Program-made: the position numbers and the translations under genes
Part shown: one piece after another, positions 1-8,773 of the stretch
Layout of the letters: each line of letters opens with the position of its first letter
Position numbering within the stretch: the stretch's first letter is position 1
The notes under the pieces: generated by a model
The model's input: the letters and a program-made list of their open reading frames with translations, nothing else
Told to the model about the DNA's origin: nothing
Databases searched by the model: none
DNA from: a virus
Virus record (IMG/VR): IMGVR_UViG_3300042553_000242
Coordinates: 1-29,817 of that record
Strand: one strand, 5' to 3'
Length of the DNA: 29,817 nucleotides

Positions 1-62
1 AAGGAAATCCGCACAGAATCTTTCAAAAAAGTTAGTGCGTTTGAGATTTAGGGAGGGGTGAG

Positions 63-476
63 TTGTTTGCACTTAAGAGCGTTTCCGACGTGCGACTGGT
101 AGGTAGAGCCTTGAAAGCCAAGTGGGATGTTAATCGCCAGAAAATAAAATCCGCATTGATGGCTGCATTAAGCGATCCGGACCTGACGATCGACGCGGCG
201 AAAGTTTTAATGCTGGCTGATGCTCTCGATGTGAAGCGCGAAGAGATCGAGAACAAAAAACAAGCGAAAGAAAATGAGCAGCGACTACGACTTCTTGAAC
301 TCGCTCGATCTGTCCCAGCTACAGAGCTTGCTCGTCTTGCATCCGAAAACGGCATCTGCAGCGGATCCGATCAAAGGGGACGAGCGTCTGAAACAGCGTC
401 AACTGATGGCGCGAAAGCGAGCAGCGGAACGCGATCTCGTAATACCTCAACCAGAAAACATCGAAAGAAGACTTGA
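63..476 (+). CDS. Hypothetical protein, possible small terminase subunit
   Basis: A 137-residue ORF starts at TTG just after a strong purine-rich ribosome site (GGGAGGGG, 51-58). The first 100 or so residues look like real helical coding sequence, rich in Ala, Leu and Lys with a charged stretch around residues 75-100. The last 35 residues are Ser/Thr/Arg-rich and read like an out-of-frame tail. The gene lies directly before the large terminase, where the small DNA-recognition subunit normally sits, but I recognise no terminase small-subunit motif and only weak helix-turn-helix character. It overlaps the terminase by about 200 bases, which is large even for a phage. Either the terminase starts later than annotated or both frames are used. 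The function is inferred from position only. Confidence 0.5.
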   Translation: MFALKSVSDVRLVGRALKAKWDVNRQKIKSALMAALSDPDLTIDAAKVLMLADALDVKREEIENKKQAKENEQRLRLLELARSVPATELARLASENGICSGSDQRGRASETASTDGAKASSGTRSRNTSTRKHRKKT

Positions 477-2487
477 TGCGCAAAGCGATCCTAAGAAATG
501 GCTAGACACGTATTTCGCGGACATATTCCGCGAAGACTGGACAACCGACCGATTAGCCATGCTTCACTCAATAATCGACGCCGCACTCTACGGAGGCGAT
601 CAGGCAATTGCCGGACCTCGGGGAGAAGGCAAGACGACGATCGCAACGCATGCGGCTTTGTATCTGATGATTCGCGGGCTTTCGACGTTTCCGGTTGTCA
701 TCGGGAAAAGTCAAGGCAAAGCACAACTGGAGCTCAAGGCAATCAAGGAACAGCTCCAGCAAAATGAATTGTTTATTGCGGACTACCCTGAGATCGGTAC
801 GCCGATGCAAGCGGTTGGCGGCTGGTCATCTCGGGCCCGGATGCAGACCGTTGGTGGACTGAACACGAACATTGAGCTCGCAGCGGATCACATTGCGTTC
901 CCTACAATTTCTCGATCGCAGATTCCGGACTGGCCAGAGAGTATCGAGGTCGCAAGCTGCGGCCAGGTGCTTTACTGTCTCGGTATCGACGGTCCTGTTC
1001 GCGGAACAAAGTTTCGCAACAACCGACCAACGCTGGCAATTATTGACGACATTGAAGATCGCGAAGCAGCGGCATCGGAAGCGTTGATCGAGAAGAACGA
1101 GGAGATTCTGGAAAAGGATGTTGCGGGCCTGGGTGCCAGCTCCGAGCGGATTCCTCGCGTCATGCTCTGCACGGTGCAAAATCGCAAGTGCATCGCCTAT
1201 CGATTCACCGATCCCAAAATTAAGCCAAGCTGGAGAGGTAAGAGATACCGCAAGATGTTGCGGGAGCCAGACCGCAAGGATCTTGTTGAGCAGTATATCC
1301 AGATGCGTCAAGCCAGGTCCGCAGACGATCCGGACGCTAGAACTGCGTTTCGTTTCTGGCGTGACAACCAAGCTTTGATCGAAGCTGGTTGCGAGGTCTC
1401 AAACGTCAACAGCTATTCCAAAAAGCTCCACTCAGACGGCGAACCGCTTGAACTGTCTGCGGTCCAAGCCTACTACAATCGCGTCGCAGACGTTGGCGCA
1501 AAAGCTGTCGCGACCGAAATAGACAACGATCCTCCAGCAGATTCCGGGCCGACCGGGAACGGAATCACTGCGGACATTGTCGCATCGCGTATCAGCGGTC
1601 TTGTGCGTCGCCAGGTTCCCGCTAACGCAACTGCAATCACCGCAGCAATCGACGTGGGCAAGTATCGATGCCATTGGGTGGTATGTGCATGGTGGCAAGG
1701 TGCTGGCGGTTGCGTCATCGATTACGGAGTTGCCGAAGTCGTCGGCACCGACACATCGATGGACAACGTCGCATCCCAGCCTCAAATCTACAAAGCCCTG
1801 CTCAACTGGCGAGATGAACTGCTCACGAAGGAGTACATCGACACAACCGGCACACCGCGAAAGATTGATTTCGTGCTGTGCGACTCCGGAACCTTTACTG
1901 ACGCGGTCTATGAATTCGTTCGTCAAGTTCGCGGCGTGTTTCATGTTTCCAAAGGCATGTCGCCATACCACGGACGAAAAGAAAGCACCAGTGAAATCAT
2001 CGCCTCATCGCACCTGCACGCGAGCCGTCTGAATAACGAACAGGTCTGGCTCTACAACCTCGACACCGATTACTGGAAACAGTGGGTGCATGAGCGATTC
2101 ATGACTCCAACCTTCGACGAAGAGAACATGCTTCGACGCGGTTCGATGTCGCTGTTCAGTCCAGAAGGATCCAATCGGCATTACTCGTTTGCGAATCACA
2201 TTGCAGCCGAGGAACTGCTCTCGGAATTCAAGGAGGGAAAAGGTGTCAAGACGTTTTGGCACGTCCGCAATGAAAACAATCACTGGTTGGATGCGACATA
2301 CCTGGCCGCAGCCGCCAGCGAAGTTTGCGGAATTAAACTTGTCGGGGAATCGTTTCAGGAGGTCAGCCCAAGGCATGTCAACGATGGAAAAACGAAAAAC
2401 AAACCAGAGCAAGCAAAACCGAAAGCGCAGCAGCACGGACGATTCAGAACCCGTCCAGGCGGATGGATTCCCCGCCGAAATCAATGA
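274..2487 (+). CDS. Terminase large subunit (lambda gpA-like)
   Basis: This is the ATP-driven DNA-packaging motor and headful or site-specific nuclease, which docks on the portal. The 737-residue protein has a Walker A motif GPRGEGKTT at residues 114-122, a Walker B LAIIDDIED around 254-262, and a C-terminal RNase-H-like nuclease domain. The nuclease acidic residues are Asp460 (AAIDVGK), Asp536 (VLCDSGTF) and the late HWLDATYLAA motif near residue 695. This order is typical of the GpA-type terminase superfamily, and the length is somewhat above the usual 640-700. The start at 274 keeps the conserved-looking N-terminal segment LDLSQLQSLL, although it overlaps the upstream ORF. The portal and capsid genes follow downstream, as expected for a packaging module. 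Confidence 0.93.
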   Translation: MSSDYDFLNSLDLSQLQSLLVLHPKTASAADPIKGDERLKQRQLMARKRAAERDLVIPQPENIERRLDAQSDPKKWLDTYFADIFREDWTTDRLAMLHSIIDAALYGGDQAIAGPRGEGKTTIATHAALYLMIRGLSTFPVVIGKSQGKAQLELKAIKEQLQQNELFIADYPEIGTPMQAVGGWSSRARMQTVGGLNTNIELAADHIAFPTISRSQIPDWPESIEVASCGQVLYCLGIDGPVRGTKFRNNRPTLAIIDDIEDREAAASEALIEKNEEILEKDVAGLGASSERIPRVMLCTVQNRKCIAYRFTDPKIKPSWRGKRYRKMLREPDRKDLVEQYIQMRQARSADDPDARTAFRFWRDNQALIEAGCEVSNVNSYSKKLHSDGEPLELSAVQAYYNRVADVGAKAVATEIDNDPPADSGPTGNGITADIVASRISGLVRRQVPANATAITAAIDVGKYRCHWVVCAWWQGAGGCVIDYGVAEVVGTDTSMDNVASQPQIYKALLNWRDELLTKEYIDTTGTPRKIDFVLCDSGTFTDAVYEFVRQVRGVFHVSKGMSPYHGRKESTSEIIASSHLHASRLNNEQVWLYNLDTDYWKQWVHERFMTPTFDEENMLRRGSMSLFSPEGSNRHYSFANHIAAEELLSEFKEGKGVKTFWHVRNENNHWLDATYLAAAASEVCGIKLVGESFQEVSPRHVNDGKTKNKPEQAKPKAQQHGRFRTRPGGWIPRRNQ

Positions 2488-2647
2488 GGCTCCCAAGCCT
2501 CGCGAGTTTGAGGCACGGCCATGCTCGTCCTGTTGCGAAGTACGGCCATATGGAAAGAACTACAGCCGCGTCTATTGCACGCGAGGATCGATCCGTTATT
2601 GCCGCTGCGACTATTGCGGACACACTTGGTCTCAAGAAGGAAAGTAA
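2375..2647 (+). CDS. Small zinc-ribbon protein
   Basis: A 90-residue protein starts at ATG 2375 behind a strong Shine-Dalgarno (AGGAGGT, 2358-2364) located inside the end of the terminase gene, so the two genes overlap by 113 bases in different frames. The N-terminal half is basic and polar and probably disordered. The C-terminal half contains CSSCCE and later CRCDYCGHTW, a CxxC...CxxC zinc-ribbon pattern. Its position between terminase and connector suggests a DNA- or packaging-associated role, but no specific family is recognised. A longer reading upstream in the same frame exists but has no ribosome site and would overlap more terminase. Confidence 0.6.
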   Translation: MSTMEKRKTNQSKQNRKRSSTDDSEPVQADGFPAEINEAPKPREFEARPCSSCCEVRPYGKNYSRVYCTRGSIRYCRCDYCGHTWSQEGK

Positions 2648-2658
2648 TTTCATCCTTT

Positions 2659-2676
2659 GTACTATCCTAATAGTAC
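2659..2676. promoter_or_regulatory. 7-bp perfect hairpin upstream of head genes
   Basis: GTACTAT and ATAGTAC form a perfect inverted repeat around the four-base loop CCTA. It lies in the only gap between the zinc-ribbon gene and the gpW-like gene. No T-run follows, so it is not a standard terminator. It could be an operator or an RNA processing site. Confidence 0.4.
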
Positions 2677-2701
2677 AGCGATCTAGTATTGAAAACGTGC
2701 T

Positions 2702-2720
2702 ATGCAAAACTTTATTGCAT
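2702..2720. promoter_or_regulatory. Operator-like dyad TGCAAAAC...TTGCA
   Basis: An inverted repeat (ATGCAA/TTGCAT) overlaps the start codon of the gpW-like gene. Its left half-site TGCAAAAC and right half-site TTGCA are the same as in the perfect 16-bp palindrome at 19210-19225, so one regulator may bind both. No family is identified. Confidence 0.35.
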
Positions 2721-2937
2721 GGCATCAGCGGCATCTCTGCTTGCACAGATTGATCTAGCTATCGAAGCCCTCCTGACGGGAGGTGCGTCTTCGTATTCGA
2801 TCGGTTCAAGGTCGGTTACTAAACTCGACTTGTCGCAGTTGCTCAACGAGCGGCGAATGCTTCAACGTCAAGTAGAGAGGGAATCTTCCGCCTCCGGTGC
2901 GTTTCGCCTTGGTCGTATCGTGCGAGGTGGATCTTGA
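2719..2937 (+). CDS. gpW-like head-tail connector protein
   Basis: A 72-residue protein starting MASAASLLAQ. Length, gene position (between terminase and portal) and pattern match lambda gpW-type connectors: an N-terminal amphipathic helix, a short beta hairpin around YSIGSRSVTK, a second helix (LDLSQLLNERRMLQRQV) and a basic tail. In phages of this type gpW plugs the portal after packaging and prepares tail attachment. An upstream TTG at 2689 would add ten residues but has no Shine-Dalgarno, so ATG 2719 is preferred. The ORF overlaps the portal start by four bases, consistent with translational coupling. The assignment rests on length, layout and predicted fold, not on a diagnostic motif. 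Confidence 0.65.
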   Translation: MASAASLLAQIDLAIEALLTGGASSYSIGSRSVTKLDLSQLLNERRMLQRQVERESSASGAFRLGRIVRGGS

Positions 2938-4973
2938 TCGGTTCCGCAATTGATACTCTCGTCGGCCTGTTTTCGCCTACCTCGCAAATCAGGCGAATAC
3001 AGGCCCGCAATGCGATCGGCAAGCTGAAACGGTCCTACTCCGGTTCGGAACCAAGCCGCATCGCTGCCGGACGCAAGCCGAAAAACTACTCTGCCGACCA
3101 GGAGCTTCTCGGTCCGTGGGGTGCCGACACGATGCGAGCGTGGGCTAGAGACCTGGTCCGCAACCAGGCCTACGCAAACGGCGTGGTGGACACGATCGTC
3201 TCTTCCGTTGTCGGTTGCGGCATCAACCCCCAAAGCGTCTACGAAACGCCAGAAGGCGACGACATCGAGCTAGTCAACGACATTCGTGATCGGACCTTCG
3301 AACTGTGGGCCGAGGCTTGCGACATCAACGGTGCCATGTCGTTTTGGGAGCTGCAAGCACTGTCCCTGCGAGAAATGGTCGAGGCTGGCGAAGTCCTGCT
3401 CCGCATCCACCGAACCTCGGGCAAAGAAAGCCGAGGCGTCAGCCGTCCGGTTCCGTTGGCACTTGAGCTGATCGAAGCCGACCGACTCGCAGGCGACAAA
3501 GACACCTACGCCTCGCGACTGGCAAAGAGCGGCGAAAACCGTATTACTCGTGGCGTCGAACTGGATCGCTACGGCAAGCCTGTAGCGTACTGGATCTACC
3601 CCGACCATCCGCTTCAACCGTACACTTTCGATCGAACTCCGGAACGGATCCCGGCGGGTGAGATCATCCACCTGTTCCGACGCGACCGGGTCGGGCAATC
3701 GCGTGGCGTCTCTTGGTTCGCACCTGTGCTCTCGTGGCTTCGCGACCTCGGTATCTACGTTGACAACGAACTTCAAGCTTCCGCAGTCGCATCCTGCTTC
3801 ACGGTCGCGATCAAGAGCGAGACTCCTGTCGGCAGTTTGATCGACCCAGACGGCGGCGACGCGACCGACTCGGCTGGCAACTTGTACGAGCAAGTCTCTC
3901 CCGGCATGGTTATGCGTCTCAACCCGAACGAAGACGTCGTGGGTCTCAACCCAGGCCGACCGAACTCAGCCTCGGAGCCGTGGATCGGGTTGATGCTCCG
4001 AGCCATCGCTGTTGGTACAGGTCTCTCTTACGAGATCGTCGCACGCGACTACTCGCAGACCAACTACAGCAGCAATCGAGCAAGTCAACTCGAAGACCGA
4101 CGTCGATTCCGTCGCATCCAAGCATATCTGCAGCATCACCTTTGTCAGCCTGTCTGGGATGCGTTTTGCGAGCAAGCGGCATTGGCTGGCGTTGATGGAT
4201 TCCCCTCGTCGACCGAACTGCTCGACGATCGACGCAAATACGCTCCCGTCGAGTGGCAGACGCCGGAGTGGGAATGGGTTGATCCGACCAGCGAGCAATC
4301 TGCCGCCCAGTCCGCGATCGACTCGTTCATGAGCACGTACCAGACAGAGCTTGGTTCGCGGGGCCGATCGTGGCGCACGGTTTTTTATCAGCGGGCCAAA
4401 GAGGACAAGCTTAAGACTCGTCTCGGCTTGCTATCGCCAGCAGAAAAAGAGATCGAAGCAACCGCTTCATCGCAACCATCTCCAGGCGTCGTAGGCGCAC
4501 CCGAAGTCAATGTTGCATCGACGGCTCTGAACGGTGCTCAAGTGACAAGCCTGATGGAAGTCGTTACCCAGGTCGGTACTGGTGCGATGCCAAAGGCTAC
4601 TGCAGTCGCGGTCATCACGGCTGCGTTTCCAACCATGTCGATGGACACGATCAACGCAATCATCGATCCAATCGAACCCGGCTCCGTATCGGCGGACGGT
4701 GCACCTGTTGCCGTCGATGCAACTGCAAGCGGTGCTGTCGAGATGGGCACGTCTGAGATGGCTGGCTTGTCGACTCAGCAATGGAACCGCAACCGCAAGG
4801 CTATCCAGAAAACTCTCACCGAACTTGCTGAAGGCACCATGTCTGAAGCAGCCGCGAGGGTGTTCTTGTCTTCAACAGGCATGAACGCGACTAACGTCGA
4901 CATCCTGATCGCTGACGCCCTAGACGGAACCGTAGACACGCCAATCACGGAGGAACAACCCAGTGCCGTTTAA
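2934..4973 (+). CDS. Portal protein (lambda gpB-like)
   Basis: The portal forms the dodecameric DNA gateway at one head vertex, where terminase docks and DNA enters and leaves. The 679-residue protein starts at TTG 2934, within the stop of the gpW-like gene and behind a GAGGTGG ribosome site (2924-2930). Residues about 60-450 carry the family features of lambda-type portals: a RAWARDLVRNQAYANGVVD segment near 65-83, a following GCGINPQS, and a conserved YSSNRAS motif near 380. The C-terminal 200 residues are Ala/Thr/Ser-rich and helical (MSEAAARVFL), an extension seen in larger portals. It overlaps the protease-capsid gene by 11 bases. Confidence 0.93.
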   Translation: MIGSAIDTLVGLFSPTSQIRRIQARNAIGKLKRSYSGSEPSRIAAGRKPKNYSADQELLGPWGADTMRAWARDLVRNQAYANGVVDTIVSSVVGCGINPQSVYETPEGDDIELVNDIRDRTFELWAEACDINGAMSFWELQALSLREMVEAGEVLLRIHRTSGKESRGVSRPVPLALELIEADRLAGDKDTYASRLAKSGENRITRGVELDRYGKPVAYWIYPDHPLQPYTFDRTPERIPAGEIIHLFRRDRVGQSRGVSWFAPVLSWLRDLGIYVDNELQASAVASCFTVAIKSETPVGSLIDPDGGDATDSAGNLYEQVSPGMVMRLNPNEDVVGLNPGRPNSASEPWIGLMLRAIAVGTGLSYEIVARDYSQTNYSSNRASQLEDRRRFRRIQAYLQHHLCQPVWDAFCEQAALAGVDGFPSSTELLDDRRKYAPVEWQTPEWEWVDPTSEQSAAQSAIDSFMSTYQTELGSRGRSWRTVFYQRAKEDKLKTRLGLLSPAEKEIEATASSQPSPGVVGAPEVNVASTALNGAQVTSLMEVVTQVGTGAMPKATAVAVITAAFPTMSMDTINAIIDPIEPGSVSADGAPVAVDATASGAVEMGTSEMAGLSTQQWNRNRKAIQKTLTELAEGTMSEAAARVFLSSTGMNATNVDILIADALDGTVDTPITEEQPSAV

Positions 4974-7203
4974 CGTGACTTTGCGAGTCCCATCCTCCGA
5001 CATTCCACAGGTCTTGCGGTCCGTCGATCGTCGCATTGAGCGCGGCGTGGTCGTCATTGCAACCGAGACGCCGATTGACCGCTACGACGAAAAGCATGGG
5101 CTCTATCGCGAAGTGCTCCTCATGTCCGGCGTCCGATTCCGCGGTGGTCGCAACCAGATCCCGATCGTCGACTCCCATGACGACTCGACGGTTCGCAACA
5201 TCCTTGGTAGCGTTCGAAACATCGTCATCGATCGAGCCAACGGAGAGCTGTTCGGCGTCGAGTCCTATTCAAGCACCATCGAAGCCAAAGACACCGCGAC
5301 CAAGATCGCGGAGGGTCACATCACGGACTATTCGATCACTGCCATGCCACTCGACGGCATCTGGGTCGATCGAGGCCAGACCTACACCACCGAACGCGGC
5401 GCGGTGATCGAAGGACCAGCCCACATTATCACCGCGTGGGAACCCCACAACGCAAGCGTCTGCGCAACGGGTGCAGACGTCAACTCAGTTGTCCGAAGGT
5501 CATACACAGACCTAAACCGAAAGGATCGAAGCATGGACGAGGCAATCATGGCCCAGTTGTCTTCGCTCGGTGTGCCGGAAGGTATGACCGACGCGAACCA
5601 GATCATCGCATTCCTGGCAGGCAAGCTGCAAAGCAAGCCCGCCGAAATGGAGACACCAGACGCTCCCGAAATGGTCGAGAGCATGGAAGAAGAAGTGCCT
5701 GTTGTACCAACAGAGGAGGTCCAGAAGATGGACGAAGCAGTGAAGGAAGAAGTGGCACGGGCACTTGCAGCAGATCGCAAGCGACGCGCCGAAATTGTTG
5801 CCGATTGCAAGCTGGCAAAGCTGGAGCGATCTTTCGCTGACAAGCTCTGCGAGAGCGGCGTTTCGGCTGACGACGCACGCAAGGCGATCCTCAAGGAATC
5901 GTCCACGCGAACGATTACCCGTTCCGCATCGAGTCAAGACTTCGTGTTCAACGGCGACACCGACCAGGAAGGCATCTCTGGAGAATCCTTCACGGTCACC
6001 CGCTCCAGCGAAGACAAATTTTACGACGCGGCTCGCGATGGCTTGATTCTTCGATCGCTTCAAGCGACTGGAAAGACTGGGGCCGCAAAAGATTTCAAGG
6101 CTGCCGAAGGTGCGAGCGAGTTCAAGAACCTGGGACTGATGCGACTCGCTGAACAGTTCTTGCTCCGGCGTGGAATCAATACCAGCCGCATGAACGCTCC
6201 GGACATTGCCAAGCTTGCAATGGGCAGTCCATCCGCACTCCAGCGAAACCGGATCGAACGTGCTGATTTCAGTGCGTACCACACGACCGGCAGCTTTGCA
6301 AACTTGATGCTCGACGCCTCCAACAAGACGCTCTTGAACGCCTACGAAGAAGCCCCATACACATGGAATATGTGGGCTCGTCAAGGGGCTTCGGTCCCTG
6401 ACTTCAAGGCCATCAATCGCGTACGGTTCTCCGAGTCTCCAAACTTGGAAATCGTTCCTGAGCGAAACGATTACCCAGAAAAGACGATGAGCGATCTCCG
6501 CGAATCGTACTCGGTCACCAAGTACGGTGCCTCGTTCAGCGTTTCGTGGGAAACGATCGTCAATGACGACCTTGACGCACTGTCGCGAATCCCTGCTCTG
6601 CATGGCAACGCAGCAAGACGCGAGCAGAACAGGGCTGTCTATGCAGTCCTGACCGCTAACGCTGCACTTTCGGACGGTGGTGCATTGTTCAACACGACTG
6701 CCGTGACGACTGCTGGCGGTCACGCCAACCAGTCCTCATCGGCGGGCGTCATCGCCGCAGGAACAATGAACGCGGCATACGTTTCGATGTTGACTCAACG
6801 TGGCTTGAATAGCTCAGTGATTCTGAACATTCAGCCTCGCTTCCTGATTGTTCCCGCTGCGATCTCGCACACTGCTTTGCAGTTCGCAAACTCGATCGCT
6901 GATCCAGGTGCAGGCGGCAACGTTGCCGGTAACAGCAACACGCTGAACATCTACGGCCCGAACGGGATGCGAAATCTGCAAGTGATCGTCGAGCCACAAC
7001 TCGACGCCAGCTCCGCTTCGATTTGGTATCTCGCTGCCGACTCCTCGCAGATCGACACCGTCGAACTCACCTTCCTGCAAGGCGAAGAAAGCCCAGTTCT
7101 TGAGTCCGAGTGGAACATCAAAAACGACACTTGGCTTTACAAGGTTCGCCAGACGTTTGCTGCCAAGGCAATCGACTTCCGAGGCTTGTACCGAAACGCC
7201 TAG
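4963..7203 (+). CDS. Prohead protease / scaffold / major capsid fusion
   Basis: A single 746-residue polypeptide that appears to supply three head-assembly functions. Residues 1-185 resemble HK97-type prohead proteases, with His72 (DSHDDS) and Ser124 (TDYSIT) as likely catalytic residues. Residues 190-320 are charged and helical (acidic 228-265, basic 268-290), as in a scaffold delta domain. Residues about 440-746 resemble the Mu gpT-type major capsid, including NDYPEKTMSD, YGASFSVSWE and IVNDDLDALS. It starts at GTG 4963 behind GGAGGA (4949-4954). An internal ATG at 5533 with AAGGA at 5521-5525 could yield a scaffold-capsid product without the protease. The gene ends just before an intrinsic terminator, consistent with strong expression. 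Confidence 0.88.
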   Translation: MPFNVTLRVPSSDIPQVLRSVDRRIERGVVVIATETPIDRYDEKHGLYREVLLMSGVRFRGGRNQIPIVDSHDDSTVRNILGSVRNIVIDRANGELFGVESYSSTIEAKDTATKIAEGHITDYSITAMPLDGIWVDRGQTYTTERGAVIEGPAHIITAWEPHNASVCATGADVNSVVRRSYTDLNRKDRSMDEAIMAQLSSLGVPEGMTDANQIIAFLAGKLQSKPAEMETPDAPEMVESMEEEVPVVPTEEVQKMDEAVKEEVARALAADRKRRAEIVADCKLAKLERSFADKLCESGVSADDARKAILKESSTRTITRSASSQDFVFNGDTDQEGISGESFTVTRSSEDKFYDAARDGLILRSLQATGKTGAAKDFKAAEGASEFKNLGLMRLAEQFLLRRGINTSRMNAPDIAKLAMGSPSALQRNRIERADFSAYHTTGSFANLMLDASNKTLLNAYEEAPYTWNMWARQGASVPDFKAINRVRFSESPNLEIVPERNDYPEKTMSDLRESYSVTKYGASFSVSWETIVNDDLDALSRIPALHGNAARREQNRAVYAVLTANAALSDGGALFNTTAVTTAGGHANQSSSAGVIAAGTMNAAYVSMLTQRGLNSSVILNIQPRFLIVPAAISHTALQFANSIADPGAGGNVAGNSNTLNIYGPNGMRNLQVIVEPQLDASSASIWYLAADSSQIDTVELTFLQGEESPVLESEWNIKNDTWLYKVRQTFAAKAIDFRGLYRNA

Positions 7204-7220
7204 TCAGGCGATTGATTCAT

Positions 7221-7248
7221 AACCCAGCGGCTCCGGTCGCTGGGTTTT
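7221..7248 (+). terminator. Intrinsic terminator after the capsid gene
   Basis: AACCCAGCG (7221-7229) pairs perfectly with CGCTGGGTT (7238-7246) around an eight-base loop, and TTTT follows. It lies 17 bases after the capsid stop codon. It separates the head operon from the tail operon or attenuates read-through. Confidence 0.85.
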
Positions 7249-7288
7249 CCAAAACAAAAAACACATCAAAAAAACGAGGTAACGAAAC

Positions 7289-7951
7289 ATGGCTGGTATT
7301 CAAGATTTCATGAACTACTCCGATGACTTCATCGGGACTTCGGCGACGTTTCCAACGTCTGCCGACCCTGCGACTCCTTGGCTCATCGTCGATACGTCGG
7401 CGTCTGGCACTCCGACCTACACGCGGGCCGCTTCGGTGGCTACGTTGACACTCGCAGCGACGAGCGAAGTAGAGAATATCTGCTTGGCTCACGGTGATTC
7501 GTTGGCCTTCGATATCGACTTGATCCAGTCGATAGAGATGCGGTGTCGGTTGACGGCTGCAATGACCTCCGGGACCGAACTCGTCTGGGGTCTTGCTTCG
7601 GCCCGAAACGACACGACCGACAGCGTTACCGCAAACGCATGGTTCAAGATGGTTGGCGCAAACTCGACCACGCTGGTTTACGTCGAGACCGACGACGGAA
7701 CCCGTGACGTTGACGACGTCTCCACTGGCCAGACGCTCGGAACCACCTTCAAGAAGTTCTTCATCGACTTCACCGGCGGCAAGTCGAACGTCAAGTTCTA
7801 CATCGACGGCATCCAGGTCGCTGCATCGCAACGCTTCGACATGAGTGCGTACAGTGTAGGCTTGCAACCGCTGATCCAGTTGCAGAAGGCGGCGAATACG
7901 AACGTCGACGCTATCGTGGTCGATTACGTAGACATCACTTGCAAGCGGTAA
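7289..7951 (+). CDS. Virion structural protein, possible LamG/concanavalin-like decoration protein
   Basis: A 220-residue protein with an ATG start behind GAGGTAACG. The composition is beta-rich, low in Lys and rich in Thr/Ser/Ala. The central part (about 80-215) runs SGTELVWGLA, WFKMVGANS, FFIDFTGG, VKFYIDGIQVA, which looks like a jelly-roll of the LamG/concanavalin type. The gene sits directly after the capsid gene, where head decoration or head-fibre proteins are often encoded. It is the first gene after the terminator at 7221-7248, so it depends on read-through or a local promoter I cannot see. Fold and role are inferred. Confidence 0.6.
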   Translation: MAGIQDFMNYSDDFIGTSATFPTSADPATPWLIVDTSASGTPTYTRAASVATLTLAATSEVENICLAHGDSLAFDIDLIQSIEMRCRLTAAMTSGTELVWGLASARNDTTDSVTANAWFKMVGANSTTLVYVETDDGTRDVDDVSTGQTLGTTFKKFFIDFTGGKSNVKFYIDGIQVAASQRFDMSAYSVGLQPLIQLQKAANTNVDAIVVDYVDITCKR

Positions 7952-7954
7952 CCG

Positions 7955-8302
7955 ATGAGTTTGCACGACACGATCCAAGCTGATGCTGCCACCGTGTTCT
8001 GCAATGTCAACGACTTTGCGGAGGCCGTTACGTATCACAAGCGTAACGGCCTTGCTCGGTCGATCAACGCCGTCGTCATTCGCGAGGCGTTATCCATCAA
8101 CCCCGAAGACGGCGATACCGTAACTCCCGTCTTCGAGATCCACGTCGTCAACGATTCCGTATCCGGGATCGCCAGCGACGAAATCAACATCGGCGGCGAC
8201 ATGCTGGAGTTTGCTCCACGAGTCGGCCAGCCAAAATCAAGACGTTCGATCACTCGATTGCTTTCGCATGACGAAGGAATGCTAACCCTCGAATGCCGCT
8301 AA
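7955..8302 (+). CDS. Head-tail joining protein (gpFII-like)
   Basis: A 115-residue protein starting MSLHDTIQADA. It has the usual size, order and beta-rich composition of lambda gpFII-type head-tail joining proteins. These form a ring at the head-tail interface after the gpW layer. Features include an early DTIQADAATVF helix and a central EIHVVNDSVSG strand pair. It follows the preceding stop by three bases and overlaps the next gene by ten. The identification relies on position and general pattern. Confidence 0.6.
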   Translation: MSLHDTIQADAATVFCNVNDFAEAVTYHKRNGLARSINAVVIREALSINPEDGDTVTPVFEIHVVNDSVSGIASDEINIGGDMLEFAPRVGQPKSRRSITRLLSHDEGMLTLECR

Positions 8303-8772
8303 CGATCCTGGATCAAATCAACTCGGTTCTCTTCGACCGGCTCACCGCTATGGTTGATGATCCCGATTATGAGATCGGCATCGTGGAGGTTATCCAACCG
8401 ACGCGGATCGGAGAGTTCACGCCTCGCGATCGCCAGATCCTGCTTGTCCAAGGCGATGACGAACGAGTCGACGAACTCGACATCCCTGGCAACCCGCCAG
8501 GCGTCGCACGTCGCCAGACATTCAACGTCCGATGCCATCTGATGCCTGACGAAACCTCCGGCGAAGATGTCATCAACCAAGCTGCTGCCGACATCATCAC
8601 CGCCATCACCACTCCCAACGCAGGATGGCACCACATGGACGGCCTGGCGATCGATTCGCAGATCGGCAAATTCGAATACGTCTCCTTCGACGGCGGGCCG
8701 GACGGCGTCAACGTCCCTGTCCAAGTGACCTATCGCGTCTCAGAATACTCTCCGTTCGTATCGAGGCTCTGA
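8293..8772 (+). CDS. Tail terminator / tail completion protein (gpU-like)
   Basis: A 159-residue protein starting MPLTILDQIN. Proteins of this length immediately after the head-tail joiner are usually the tail terminator that caps the tail tube. The sequence fits: an N-terminal helix (residues 3-20), alternating strands (GEFTPRDRQILLVQG, ARRQTFNVRCHL), an Ala-rich helix (INQAAADIITAIT) and a final strand VNVPVQVTYRVSEY. It overlaps the upstream gene by ten bases. No catalytic residues are expected. Confidence 0.6.
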   Translation: MPLTILDQINSVLFDRLTAMVDDPDYEIGIVEVIQPTRIGEFTPRDRQILLVQGDDERVDELDIPGNPPGVARRQTFNVRCHLMPDETSGEDVINQAAADIITAITTPNAGWHHMDGLAIDSQIGKFEYVSFDGGPDGVNVPVQVTYRVSEYSPFVSRL

Positions 8773-8773
8773 G

